Assembly (NCBI GenBank): GCA_016712225.1
Contig: JADJRL010000003.1
Coordinates: 1,501,501-1,565,500 of the forward strand
Reading direction: 5' to 3'
DNA: 64,000 bases
Source of the DNA: Candidatus Defluviibacterium haderslevense
GTDB taxonomy: Bacteria > Bacteroidota > Bacteroidia > Chitinophagales > Saprospiraceae
Within the stretch, counting starts at the first letter, position 1; every line of letters begins with the position of its first letter. The translations under genes and the position numbers were made by a program. The notes under the pieces are model-generated. The model was not told where the DNA came from, did not search any database, and was given only the letters and a program-made list of their open reading frames with translations. This document shows positions 46,741-56,442 of this stretch, in pieces.

Positions 46741-46817
46741 TCTCGTCGTGGACGAGACAAGTATCTACGGTCGCTCTACCCTCGAGGTACGGCTGAAGTA
46801 AAAAGCCTGTCTTGTCC
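46741..46817. repeat. Nested G+C-rich hairpin repeat
   Basis: TCTCGTC-gtg-GACGAGA at 46741-46757 is a perfect stem-loop. The overlapping GGACGAGACAAG (46750-46761) also pairs, with mismatches, with CCTGTCTTGTCC (46806-46817). It is far richer in G+C than the surrounding DNA and lies between dinB and the IS630 remnant. It is probably an intergenic repeat. Confidence 0.45.
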
Positions 46818-46848
46818 TAAAATAGCTATACAGCTTATATTAAGTCTA

Positions 46849-47304
46849 TTAAATATTTACAATTAAATTAGAAAGATTTTTACCGATTTGATTTTCAATT
46901 TTGAAATCATTCATCAGAAGGTTGAAGTGGCATATTCTTTCTGCCATTTTCTCTACATACCGATTGTGAGTTATTTTCTTTTCCATATACCACCATATTC
47001 TTTCCATTGGATTCAAGTCAGGTGAATACGCAGGCAAATAAATCAACTCAATGCGATGCTTATATTTTTCTAAAATTGGTTTGAGCCTCTTAGCATGATG
47101 GTATCTTACATTATCAACTACCATAATTACTTTTTGATTTGAATAGACCTCTGTAGTCTTCAAAAGAAAGCGAAAAAATGAAATAGTATTACCTCTTTCC
47201 TTTATACTTGTTATCATCATTCCAGTTTTAGGTTCAATGCATCCGAATAACGTTTTGCGTTCTCTCCTTCTTTGTTTTTGAGGTAAATTATACAATAAAT
47301 TCAA
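46849..47304 (-). pseudogene. IS630-family transposase remnant (C-terminal half)
   Basis: The 151 residues match the DDE_3 half of IS630 transposases: MVVDNVRYHHAK carries the second catalytic Asp, and YSPDLNPMERIWWYMEKK the catalytic Glu. The N-terminal helix-turn-helix half and the first Asp are missing, and a stop codon lies in frame a few codons upstream of the first possible start. No terminal inverted repeats could be paired by eye. The fragment ends 20 bases before the delta-60-repeat gene, so the element was truncated there. Confidence 0.85.
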
Positions 47305-47323
47305 TGAAGCAGGTTAAAATCCG

Positions 47324-50083
47324 TTATTGCTTTACAAATTTTAGGTATTGGGTGGGTGTATTTATTATATATAATCCTGGATGAATATTGCTCCAATTCA
47401 ATTCAGTTAGCTCCTTATTTAGACTGCATTTTGCAATTTCTTTACCTTTTATGTCGAATAATTTAATTTCAACGATTTGATCTATATTCTTTTTTAAAAT
47501 GACATGGCCATTATTTAGCGGATTAATCAATTCCACGCTTAAAGCTTGTTTTCTTATATTTTTGACACCAACATTAACCGTATTGTTTAATCTAAATAAG
47601 CTAAATTTACTAATATTGCTTGAACTTATGGAGCTGCACACAACGGGTCTATTGTAAGTATCAATGCTTATATTTCTTGGTGACGAATAGGCCTCAGGGT
47701 AATTAATTTGTGAAAATCCTGTCAAATTAAATGTTAGATCAAGATGGCCGTCTTTGGTAAATCTAATTATATTATTTTCGTTGTACTTATTGTTGATAAT
47801 TAATGATACTAATATTTTATCATCTTGTTGTTTTTGGATCAATTGATATTTAAACGCATCAGCGCTTGGAAATATTTTCTTATAAACTATTGGACCATAT
47901 GTCCAATCCCGAGATCCATCATAATTATATCTCGCCAAAGGAGGCCCATTGAATTCTGTAAATTCTGTAACACAAATTAATTTTCCATCATTTTGAATTA
48001 ATGTTGACTCATCTGAATTATAAGGAGATAATGAAGTTGTTAAAATATTGCCATTATTGAATTCTTCGTCTCGAGTAAAATCTGCATTAAAACGAACAAA
48101 GGCTAATGTTCTTACAGGGTTTCCAAATTGATTTATGTTTGATTCAAATTCAACGATTATTTTATTCTCTTTTGTTATTCGTATTTCATTGATATATTCC
48201 AATCCTTCTAGGCTTATTATTTTTGTTGAAAGTTTTTTTGCCCCATCATATTTACTTAGACTCAGTTGTTTGTACCTGTCAATAGCACCTGGATAATAAT
48301 ATATTTCAGCGCCAACGATTACTGAATTATCACTTACTGTTAGTACAGAAATAGGAGTAGTTGACACAGTGTAGGTTTCAATGAAAGTCCCATTTGTTCC
48401 AAATGTGCTATCCAATTGGCCATTTGTATTTAATCTGAGTGTAACGTTTTTCATTTCATACCCATACAAACCTGTAATGATTATTTTTGAATCTTTCTGA
48501 ACATCAAAAGAAATTATTTTGACTCGGGTTTCCAATATATCAAACACTACGCCAAGGTGCCCAAAACTAGGGTCTAAGCTCCCGTCGCCAAGGTATCTGG
48601 CCACGAAATTTCCAATTTGAGAATTACCACAAACTATAATTTTGTTATCATTCGTGCATTTTGCACCGATGGGATAAATTTTTTGATTTCCCAGTTGGTA
48701 AACCAAGTTAGGTTTTGATATAATTTGGCCTAATTGATTCAATCTAAAAAAAGTAATTTTGCTTGAATTTTCGATAGAATTGCCAAGAATTATAAAATCG
48801 TTATCTTTATCGATTACAAGTTCATATTGGTTGATATTTTTTGATATTTGTGTAGTTGTTCTTCCATTCAATCCAAATTGTATATTATGTTCGCCATTTG
48901 AAAGATATTTTTCAATAAATAAATAATTTTCAGCCCCCTTTTGAAAAGTGCCACTCAATATAATTCTATCTTGTTCATCTGATACTATACTATAATCATC
49001 AACTAATTTATATTTTATACTGTCAGTGTCTTCAGAAATATTACTTAAAATGCCTGTATTATTCCAACTGGAGTCTAGGATTCCTTCAAAAGTATATCTT
49101 GCAATAAAAATTACTTTTCTTGTGTTGAGTGTAGTTCCGCATAATACAATTTTATTATTTGATTGTATCGTTAGGTGTGTTCCAAAGTTATTGTAATCAT
49201 CAATGCTCAGATATTGTTTGCCTTGAATTCCAAAACTCGTGTCGATATTGCCATCCATATCATACCTTGATAGAAAGGGTTTTAGTTCTGTATTTAAATA
49301 TTGATTTGTTAGTATCACAAAATACTTTTCATTTTGAACTGCAATTTCAATTGGGGCACATTCGTCGCTAAGCGTTTTGATATTTATAGAGCCATTTATG
49401 CCAAATGTACTGTCTATTTCGCCATCTGCGGAAAGGCTAAAAACTTTACTTATTAATTCAGATTCTTTATGCATTATTAAGATTTTGGAATCTGGTCGAA
49501 TTGCAATTTTGGTGTTTGAAACACATTTGAAATGATATCCAAATCGAATTGTGCGAATGCCCTCATTCCCAAAAGCATTATCAATAGTTCCATTAGAATC
49601 AAATCTGCAAACATGAATTGTATATTCAAAAGGATCATCACAACCAGGATTTCTATTATTATTTTGAGATGTGACTGCTAATATTTTGCCGTCATTTTGT
49701 ATACATATATCGGTGAATGAGTTCCAAATGGAGTTTAAATAATGTCCCCCAACTTGATTAAAACTAGAATCAAGAGATCCATCAATATTTATTCTTAATA
49801 ATGAGGCGCAATGATTATTTACTTGCAAACTTTGGCCTCCAATTAATATTTTACCATCCAGTTGTTTCGCACTACAACTACTCGATGTCCAATAACTTAG
49901 GTTGGTTGAGACAAAACCATCCTTTCCAAATGATTTATCTAGAGTTCCGTCTTGAGCAGGAAGTAAATGGCTATATATTAGAAATGTATAAAAAAATATA
50001 ATTTTGTGAATACTTGATTCAAAATTTAGATTACATGGTATCAATAATAGTCGAGGAATCTCATTAGGGCGATTGTTTAACAT
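47324..50083 (-). CDS. Delta-60-repeat secreted protein with T9SS type A sorting domain
   Basis: The 919-residue protein has about ten or more delta-60 repeats, recognisable by phrases such as DGTLDKSFGKDGF, DGSLDSSFNQVG, DGSLDPSFGHLG and NGQLDSTFGTNG spaced 50-90 residues apart, which together suggest a beta-propeller-like surface protein. The signal segment (IIFFYTFLIYSHLLPAQ) is preceded by about 27 polar residues, unusually long; there is no internal ATG, so an alternative start is uncertain. The last 80 residues (LINPLNNGHVILKK, LFDIKGKEIAKC, PGLYIINT) form a T9SS type A sorting domain. It sits between two transposase remnants. Confidence 0.85.
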   Translation of the reverse strand: MLNNRPNEIPRLLLIPCNLNFESSIHKIIFFYTFLIYSHLLPAQDGTLDKSFGKDGFVSTNLSYWTSSSCSAKQLDGKILIGGQSLQVNNHCASLLRINIDGSLDSSFNQVGGHYLNSIWNSFTDICIQNDGKILAVTSQNNNRNPGCDDPFEYTIHVCRFDSNGTIDNAFGNEGIRTIRFGYHFKCVSNTKIAIRPDSKILIMHKESELISKVFSLSADGEIDSTFGINGSINIKTLSDECAPIEIAVQNEKYFVILTNQYLNTELKPFLSRYDMDGNIDTSFGIQGKQYLSIDDYNNFGTHLTIQSNNKIVLCGTTLNTRKVIFIARYTFEGILDSSWNNTGILSNISEDTDSIKYKLVDDYSIVSDEQDRIILSGTFQKGAENYLFIEKYLSNGEHNIQFGLNGRTTTQISKNINQYELVIDKDNDFIILGNSIENSSKITFFRLNQLGQIISKPNLVYQLGNQKIYPIGAKCTNDNKIIVCGNSQIGNFVARYLGDGSLDPSFGHLGVVFDILETRVKIISFDVQKDSKIIITGLYGYEMKNVTLRLNTNGQLDSTFGTNGTFIETYTVSTTPISVLTVSDNSVIVGAEIYYYPGAIDRYKQLSLSKYDGAKKLSTKIISLEGLEYINEIRITKENKIIVEFESNINQFGNPVRTLAFVRFNADFTRDEEFNNGNILTTSLSPYNSDESTLIQNDGKLICVTEFTEFNGPPLARYNYDGSRDWTYGPIVYKKIFPSADAFKYQLIQKQQDDKILVSLIINNKYNENNIIRFTKDGHLDLTFNLTGFSQINYPEAYSSPRNISIDTYNRPVVCSSISSSNISKFSLFRLNNTVNVGVKNIRKQALSVELINPLNNGHVILKKNIDQIVEIKLFDIKGKEIAKCSLNKELTELNWSNIHPGLYIINTPTQYLKFVKQ

Positions 50084-50142
50084 ATATTATATAGTTTTAG
50101 TAAGTTGCTTTACAATACAAACAACGGAATAATAGGATTTAT

Positions 50143-50661
50143 ATTTTTTTTGTAACTAGACTTAAATCAAATGATGATTTTGAAATACTAGAATCTTTTC
50201 TTACAAACGGAAAGCAAGAACACATCCTATCTGATGAAGATATCAAATTAACAGGCTTTTACACCTTACAAAACCATCCTAAAAAGCTAAGAATTGTTAA
50301 AGTATACGACGATAAAAATAACATAACCCTTATTTTATTGACAAATCATTTTTCTTGGACAGCACAAACAGTTTCGGAACTTTATAAGGCTAGATTGGCC
50401 GTTGAAGTCTTTTTCAAATATCTCAAACAACTTTTCAGAGTGAAGTCCTTTATTGGAACTTCAGAAAATGCAGTCAAGATTCAAAAGTGGTGCTCAATGA
50501 TTGCCATTTTACTTTTAAATTATCTCAAATCAAGGGCTAATCACAAATGGCATTTATCTAATTTGATCTCATTTTTAAGACTCAATTTATTCGTAAAGAT
50601 TGATCAATGGTTTTGGCTGAATAATCCCATATTAAAAAAAATATTCTCCTTCAATTATTGA
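50143..50661 (+). pseudogene. IS4-family transposase remnant (C-terminal part)
   Basis: A frame open from about 50143 reads FFVTRLKSNDDFEILESF, then GFYTLQNHPKKLRIVKVYDD, and ends with the block ELYKARLAVEVFFKYLKQ followed by IGTSENAVKIQKW. This last block contains the catalytic Glu of IS4-type DDE transposases (YxxRWxIExFFK pattern, with W replaced by L). The N-terminal half with the two Asp residues is absent, so it cannot transpose. It lies 60 bases upstream of the delta-60-repeat gene on the other strand. Confidence 0.8.
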
Positions 50662-50736
50662 CTTATTTACCCAGCGGTAGGGTCGAATTTCAAAATATGA
50701 CTTTCTAAAGACGATATTCCCATTTTTATTGTAACA

Positions 50737-51108
50737 TTATTCCAAGTTATATTTTATTTTGGACAGATGTGAACCGATTTCAAGATTATATGCTTCAAGA
50801 TAATTTATAGCCTGTGCAAGATGTATCTTTTCTATTAGAGTTATTGCTTTTAATTCAACACTTATCTGTCCATCAATTAAAAAGTTTACTCTTCTAGTTC
50901 CTATAGGAACGGACTTATAATATATTCCCATTTCGAACTCACGACTAAAATGAATATTTCTAATTCTAAATTCTTCTTCTAATGCTCTCTGATAAATGAC
51001 TTCTTGAAAGCCCCGCCTGAATTACGCAGTCGGGCAGGCACTTCCTAATACATTGTGTACTTCCATTGCACAATTAATTATACTGCCCGTTAATTCTTCG
51101 AACTTCAT
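50737..51108 (-). pseudogene. Broken GxxExxY-family gene
   Basis: From the ATG at 51108 the frame reads MKFEELTGSIINCAMEVHNV then LGS. It is next interrupted by a 27-base in-frame insert that includes a TAA stop (51013-51039), and resumes as GFQEVIYQRALEEEFRIRNI, then the GTRRVNFLIDGQISVELKAI core and HLAQAINYLEAYNLEIG. The family normally continues LLINFG after EIG, but this copy diverges and stops after 14 residues. GxxExxY proteins belong to a PDDEXK-like superfamily of unknown function. With both defects the gene is probably inactive, although the downstream part from 50931 is still open. Confidence 0.8.
51013..51039. repeat. 27-base G+C-rich insert inside the GxxExxY gene
   Basis: Relative to the family consensus LG-[GS]-GFQEVIYQ, exactly nine extra codons lie between LGS and GFQ. 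They are G+C-rich at both ends (GCCTGCCCG and AGGCGG), weakly palindromic, and carry a TAA. It resembles a short palindromic element inserted in a gene. Confidence 0.55.
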
Positions 51109-51347
51109 ATCTCAAAGATAAATATTTCAGATTAAAGCCTTTAATTAATCCAGTCTATCCCAAAAATCCCATCCCTCAGATGAAGGACAGGGTTCAGACA
51201 ATTATTAATTCTTCACCATCTTTCCCCAATAGTATTTTCCTTTCAAAGCAGTAAAAGAGACACTAGATGATATTTTATACCGAGCTAATGCAATCACATT
51301 GTGATAAACAAATAATTTCAGCAAAGTAAATTTAGGATTGTTTTATA
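51109..51347. other. Spacer between the broken GxxExxY gene and nadD
   Basis: In these 239 bases no gene, RNA or convincing terminator was seen. Confidence 0.4.
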
Positions 51348-51926
51348 TTAGGTTTTATACAAGTTCGTTCCTTCTAATTCTTCTAATACTTTATCTGGGA
51401 CCAGATAACGAACGGATTTCCCTTGGCGGATTTGTTGGCGAATGGAAGTTGAAGAAATGTCTAGTAAGGGTGCTTCGCAGAAGATAATATTGGGGTGCTT
51501 AGCGAGATCCGTATGATCTGTGTATTGGGGACGCTTGTAAATATAAATGGAATATTGAGCGATGAGAAGTTCATAATTTTTCCATTTGGGGAGGCTTATT
51601 AAATTGTCGCCACCCATGATCAATGAAAACTGATGATTGGGAAATTTTTCTTTGAGGTGGGTCAATGTGTCTATCGTATAAGACGGTTTCGGAAGACCAA
51701 ATTCGATGTTGGAAACTTTAATTTTCGGATTGTCTTCAGCCGCTAATTGGACAAGGTGAAGTCGGTCATAGTCTTTTGCCAAAGTTGATTTTTCCTTTAA
51801 TGGATTATGCGGACTTACGACCATCCAGATTTGCTCCAAATCCGTGTGGTTGAGCATGTGTTGGGCGATAATCATGTGTCCAATATGGACAGGATTGAAT
51901 GAGCCGAAAAATAGCCCGATGCGCAT
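51348..51926 (-). CDS. nadD: Nicotinate-nucleotide adenylyltransferase
   Basis: This 192-residue nucleotidyltransferase starts with the GSFNPVHIGHMIIAQ motif (HxGH, residues about 15-18 of the ATP site) and ends with ISSTSIRQQIRQGKS (ISSTxxR motif). It adenylates nicotinate mononucleotide in NAD synthesis and pairs functionally with the NAD synthase encoded at 56443. It follows dnaN by two bases on the same strand, so they are probably cotranscribed. Confidence 0.94.
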   Translation of the reverse strand: MRIGLFFGSFNPVHIGHMIIAQHMLNHTDLEQIWMVVSPHNPLKEKSTLAKDYDRLHLVQLAAEDNPKIKVSNIEFGLPKPSYTIDTLTHLKEKFPNHQFSLIMGGDNLISLPKWKNYELLIAQYSIYIYKRPQYTDHTDLAKHPNIIFCEAPLLDISSTSIRQQIRQGKSVRYLVPDKVLEELEGTNLYKT

Positions 51927-51928
51927 GA

Positions 51929-53035
51929 TTAATAATTCGTCACCATAAGCATCAGAAGATCTTCTCCTGCATTCTGTTCTGAAGGCAGAATGATAGCGGG
52001 TTTGGTAGACAGACTGATTTCGAATATGACTTGTTCGCTTTCGATAACATTCAGCATTTCAAGCATAAACTTAGCATTTAAACCTAGGTTTACGGCCTCA
52101 CCTTCAAATGAACAGCTCAATTGTTCTGTTGCTTCGTTGTTGAAGTCGAGATCCTGAGCGGTAATGGTTAGGCTCTTATCCTGAATATTAAGGACTATTT
52201 GATTCGTGGTTTTATTGGCAAAAATGGATAGTCGGCGCAAGGCAGAAATTAATTCTTCCCGATTTACAATCATTTTATTTTGATTGTTGGTTGGAATCAC
52301 AGCGTTGAAATCAGGGAATTTAGCTTCAATTAAACGAGTGGCAAAAAGGCAGTTGTCAAATGAAAAGAAAGCTTTAGTCTTGCCAAAATAAATTTTTACT
52401 TTACCATCACGAGGAAGTATTCCCTTGAGGGCAAGCATGGATTTTTTGGTTAATAATAGGCTTGAAGCTACATTGGACTCTACATCCAGAAAACTATATT
52501 TTACTAATTTATGAGCATCTGTGGCAGCAAAAGTAACATGATTAAAATCGATATTGATGTTGATTCCACGCATACTTTGGCGCATTTCATCATTGCTGGC
52601 TGCAAAAAAGGTCTTGTCGATACCTTTTTGAATTTGGATGGAATCCATTTCTATAGAATCCTCATCGGTAGGTGTTTCAATTTCCGGAAAATCCTCAGAT
52701 TTCTCTCCAACCAACTTGTATTTACCTGATGCTGAGGTAATTTCAATTCCTCTGGTCTCAGAATTGATGACAAAGGAAAGTGGTTGTTCTGGTAGGGACT
52801 TTAATGTCTCCAGCAAAGTCTTTCCGGGAATGGCAATTTTACCATTCTCCTGACCTGTGACTTCTAAGTCTGTAGTTATAGTCATTTCCAGATTCGAAGC
52901 GGCGATTGATAATTTATTACCTTGGAGGGTCATCATAAAATCTTCAAGAACCGGAATAACAGGATTGGCACTCAGCGCACCAGCAGCAATTTGGAGTTGA
53001 CGAAGTAAAGCAGAAGTAGAAGCTACGAATTTCAT
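51929..53035 (-). CDS. dnaN: DNA polymerase III sliding clamp (beta subunit)
   Basis: This 368-residue clamp has three repeated clamp domains and the typical start MKFVASTSALLRQLQIAAGAL. It contains DLEMTITTDLEV-like and GEKSEDFPEIE segments, and it ends in LLMLMVTNY, close to the usual MPMRL-type C-terminus. It encircles DNA and tethers polymerases. The neighbouring gene is nadD rather than dnaA. Genes for another clamp-associated factor (dnaX) and a clamp-using polymerase (dinB) lie within 7 kb on either side. Confidence 0.95.
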   Translation of the reverse strand: MKFVASTSALLRQLQIAAGALSANPVIPVLEDFMMTLQGNKLSIAASNLEMTITTDLEVTGQENGKIAIPGKTLLETLKSLPEQPLSFVINSETRGIEITSASGKYKLVGEKSEDFPEIETPTDEDSIEMDSIQIQKGIDKTFFAASNDEMRQSMRGININIDFNHVTFAATDAHKLVKYSFLDVESNVASSLLLTKKSMLALKGILPRDGKVKIYFGKTKAFFSFDNCLFATRLIEAKFPDFNAVIPTNNQNKMIVNREELISALRRLSIFANKTTNQIVLNIQDKSLTITAQDLDFNNEATEQLSCSFEGEAVNLGLNAKFMLEMLNVIESEQVIFEISLSTKPAIILPSEQNAGEDLLMLMVTNY

Positions 53036-53285
53036 AAGATTTTTAATTTGAAAAGCGACGTAAAAATAAGCCCAAAGGAGCGATATGCACCATAAATAGC
53101 AGATAATCTTTCATTAATTATCAATTTCAAATAGATTTTATAGAAAAACAGAGGCTTTGCAATCCTTCTAATTCAATCTCATTGGCCCCAAGGCTTATTA
53201 GATCCTACAGATAAATATGGCTGACATTACCCATTTTATCAAGATTATGACCAATTTTGCACTTTTCCGCTAAATAGGCCATCGT

Positions 53286-54572
53286 TTGTCAACAAAATCG
53301 TCAAAAACCAAGCCATCTCTAATTATTGGGCCTCCTGATTGGGATATTAGGTTTCCTGAGTTTCAACATTTGGCCATATCAAATGGATCATCGGTTTATA
53401 CGATGACATCCAATAAACCAAAACTTTGTTATTTTGAATTTGTGTTCGAGAATGGCAGGGTAACAGAACACAAAAAACTTGCTTCTAGGGTAACAGTGAA
53501 TCAAATTCAAGAAGGGACATTACATCATACATCCAAAGAAATAGCTGATTTTTTTGATTTTTATGGATGTTCGTATAGTATTCATGCTGATTTAGATTTT
53601 ACGGTTATTGCGGTGAGTTGTTTGCAAAGACATGTTGAAAAAGTGATACTTTTTGTCATTGAATTATTAACGGAACCTATATTTCCGGAAGAAAATTTAC
53701 AGAAAGCTAAAGTGTTTTATATTTCACAGTTACAACATCAATTAAGTGAACCTGATTTTGTTTCATACAGAGAATTTACGGCCCAAGTATATGGACCAGA
53801 TTCGATATATGGGTATAATTCAGAGAGGGAAACTTTCGAAGCACTGAATAGAAATGACTTGCTACAATATCATCGAGATCATTTTACTGCAGAGCGACTA
53901 AAAGTCTTTTATTGCGGAGATCCCATAGAACATGGATTGAATTTTTGGGAAGAAACATTGCGAACGATCCCAAAGCAAATGCAATTAATAAAGCCCCCAT
54001 TCATCATTCCAGAATATCAAAAAGAGAAAGCACATTTTCCAATGGCATCTTGTATGCAGATCAGTTTGAAATATGGCAAAAAATTATTTCCAAAAACGCA
54101 TCCAGATTATTTTGGAATGTATATGGTCAACACGATACTGGGAGATTATTTCGGATCCAGATTGATGAAAAACATTCGGGAGGATCATGGATTTACTTAT
54201 GATATTCATTCTACTATCGATGCACAATTGCACGATGGTTGCTTTTATATAAGTGCAGAACTCAATGCGGAATTTTTGGACGAAACGATAGCACAAATTA
54301 ATAAGGAGATTAAAAAATTAAAGGAAGAAGCTATACCGGATTTTGAATTGAATATGGTTAGGAACTATCTGAATGGTCATGTGCTAAGACTTGTGGATGG
54401 ATCTTTTCCTGCCATGCAATTTTTAAAAATATTGATTACGGAATTTAATACTGTAGAAGCATTTCAATCTCTCGTACATAAAATTAAAACTATAGATCAA
54501 CAAGAAATTATGGAATTATCTGAAAAGTATTTGTGTGAAGATGATATGACTGTAATTACAGCTGGAGCATAG
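53286..54572 (+). CDS. M16-family peptidase-like protein without the zinc site
   Basis: The 428-residue protein covers one N- and one C-terminal M16 domain (about 20-200 and 205-410; KVFYCGDPIEHGL joins them). Where active M16 enzymes have HxxEH, this protein reads VTVNQIQEGTLHHTSKEIADFFDFYG, as in the non-catalytic partners of heterodimeric M16 proteases. It has no clear signal peptide. The start is TTG at 53286. An active M16 partner is not next to it. It may act in complex with one encoded elsewhere. Confidence 0.8.
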   Translation: MSTKSSKTKPSLIIGPPDWDIRFPEFQHLAISNGSSVYTMTSNKPKLCYFEFVFENGRVTEHKKLASRVTVNQIQEGTLHHTSKEIADFFDFYGCSYSIHADLDFTVIAVSCLQRHVEKVILFVIELLTEPIFPEENLQKAKVFYISQLQHQLSEPDFVSYREFTAQVYGPDSIYGYNSERETFEALNRNDLLQYHRDHFTAERLKVFYCGDPIEHGLNFWEETLRTIPKQMQLIKPPFIIPEYQKEKAHFPMASCMQISLKYGKKLFPKTHPDYFGMYMVNTILGDYFGSRLMKNIREDHGFTYDIHSTIDAQLHDGCFYISAELNAEFLDETIAQINKEIKKLKEEAIPDFELNMVRNYLNGHVLRLVDGSFPAMQFLKILITEFNTVEAFQSLVHKIKTIDQQEIMELSEKYLCEDDMTVITAGA

Positions 54573-54580
54573 TAGTCCAA

Positions 54581-56377
54581 TTAATCTTCGTCAATTTTTA
54601 ATTCAAGTTTTGTTTTTAATTCCTCTAACAATGGGTTAACGGCGATCAATAAATCCCATTTTTCTTTTGCAGAATAGAGTTGCTTAGGTTTAGAAATTTC
54701 CTCTCTGGTAGACAACTCTGGATCTATTTCGACAATTAGTTTTATTTGATTGTCTTTAAAACTATTTTTTAATTTGTCAATAATATCCAGTTCGGATCGA
54801 ATGGCTTCTTTGGCAAGAATGGAGCCCACAGAAACCAAAATACTTTGATCCGTAATACTAAGTTTAGCTAAACGCATATAAGAAATAAGTGAATTGGAAG
54901 TTTGTTCGGATATGGTTTTTTCCCAAAATTGTTTAACCGTATCTTCATTGAAGTCGAGCAGATTTTCTGATATTTTTTTTTCTTCGGACGCTAATTTTTT
55001 CTTAATGGAGTCCAAGTTACCCAGTTTAGGAATTGAACTACTGATGGAATTGAATTTAGGAATATTGGGTGTGGGGGTTTTAATTTCAAGGCCAGATGCA
55101 AGTACATTATTTTCTATAGAAGGTAAAATAATATCAGTGGCTGTTTTTTCAATTTCAATAGATTTTTCTTGAATTTTTTTTGGAACTAATTGATCTTGTT
55201 TTCCATCATCGTTCAGGTCAAGGGTTTTTTTTTCAGGGGCAACTCCTGAAATGTTTATATTTCTGTGTTGGCTTTGGCATAATTTGGCTAATAAAACTTC
55301 CAAATGCAGGCGTTTATTTCTCGATCTCACTATATTGACATCTGCCTCATTAATCATATCCAAACATTGCATCAGAAATGAATAATTAATGGTGTCTGCC
55401 TGGTTAATAAATTTGTCTTTTGAAACATTGCTCCCTTCAAAAAGACTCATCATATCGGGGTCTTTACAAACCAAAAGATTACGTGCATGCGAAGCGAGGC
55501 CCTCCAATAGGACTTCTGAATCAAAACCCAATCTTAAGACTTGGTCGTAGAGTAAAAAAACCTGCTTTATATCTTCTGAGATAAAAGCATTATAAAACTT
55601 AAAATAATAGTCCTGATCAAGAACATTTAAATTCTCTAATACATCCTCATAACTGATTGTTTTTCCTGAAAAACTGGTAATACGATCAAAAATGGAGAGT
55701 GCGTCCCTCATAGCACCATCAGCTTTTTGTGCTATAACGAAGAGTGCTTCTGGATCAGCAGTTATTTTTTCTTGATCACAGATTTTTTGTAATTGAATGA
55801 TAATGTCTTTGACTTGGATACGTCTAAAATCATATACCTGACATCGACTTAAAATAGTAGGAATGATTTTATGTTTCTCTGTAGTTGCAAGAATAAATTT
55901 TGCATATGGAGGAGGTTCTTCCAGCGTTTTAAGAAAAGCATTAAAAGCTGCAGAAGTTAGCATGTGAACCTCATCAATGATATAGATTTTGTACTTTCCA
56001 TACTGGGGTTGGTAACGGACTTGTTCAACCAACGCCCGCATATCATCTACACCATTATTTGAAGCCGCATCAAGTTCAATAATGTTAAATGAATTGTTTT
56101 CTTGAAAGGCTTTACAGGTATTACATTCATTGCACGGTTCCCATTCAGAACTTGGATTTTCACAATTTAGAACACGGGCCAAAATACGAGCACAAGTCGT
56201 TTTTCCAACACCTCTAGGTCCACAAAACAAGAATGCGTGAGCTACATGTCCCTGCTTAAGGGCATTTTTAAGTGTATTGGCTATATGCTCTTGACCAATG
56301 ACATCAGTCCACCGTAGCGGTCTATACTTACGAGCTGAAACTAGAAAACCTTCCAAATCACAATATTTAAAGCTCAA
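54581..56377 (-). CDS. dnaX: DNA polymerase III gamma/tau subunit
   Basis: The 598-residue clamp-loader ATPase has the Walker A GPRGVGKTT, the four-Cys zinc module (NCENPSSEWEPCNECNTC), Walker B YIIDEVHML, and the sensor/arginine block LSRCQVYDFRR. Domain III and a charged, low-complexity linker follow (about 370-470), then a tau-like C-terminal domain. The start is TTG; an alternative TTG seven codons in would give LEGFLVSARKYRP, nearer to the common start. No frameshift signal for a short gamma form was sought in detail. It converges with the M16-like gene, eight bases apart. Confidence 0.93.
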   Translation of the reverse strand: MSFKYCDLEGFLVSARKYRPLRWTDVIGQEHIANTLKNALKQGHVAHAFLFCGPRGVGKTTCARILARVLNCENPSSEWEPCNECNTCKAFQENNSFNIIELDAASNNGVDDMRALVEQVRYQPQYGKYKIYIIDEVHMLTSAAFNAFLKTLEEPPPYAKFILATTEKHKIIPTILSRCQVYDFRRIQVKDIIIQLQKICDQEKITADPEALFVIAQKADGAMRDALSIFDRITSFSGKTISYEDVLENLNVLDQDYYFKFYNAFISEDIKQVFLLYDQVLRLGFDSEVLLEGLASHARNLLVCKDPDMMSLFEGSNVSKDKFINQADTINYSFLMQCLDMINEADVNIVRSRNKRLHLEVLLAKLCQSQHRNINISGVAPEKKTLDLNDDGKQDQLVPKKIQEKSIEIEKTATDIILPSIENNVLASGLEIKTPTPNIPKFNSISSSIPKLGNLDSIKKKLASEEKKISENLLDFNEDTVKQFWEKTISEQTSNSLISYMRLAKLSITDQSILVSVGSILAKEAIRSELDIIDKLKNSFKDNQIKLIVEIDPELSTREEISKPKQLYSAKEKWDLLIAVNPLLEELKTKLELKIDED

Positions 56378-56442
56378 AAGTAGATCAATAAACAGGAATT
56401 TGGTGAATTATTTAGCTTATTTTGCAAGAAATTCTGCAGCGT

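Noticed and set aside
46849..50661. A composite transposon
   Set aside because: The two flanking transposase fragments belong to different families, both are truncated, and no matching terminal repeats were found.
51200..51345. Short minus-strand frame with residues like VSFTALKGKYYWGKMVKN
   Set aside because: About 40 codons without a good start or recognisable family; too short to support as a gene.
51929..56377. Replication origin near dnaN/dnaX
   Set aside because: No DnaA-box cluster, no dnaA gene and no long AT-rich unwinding element identified here; dnaN next to nadD is not an origin marker by itself.
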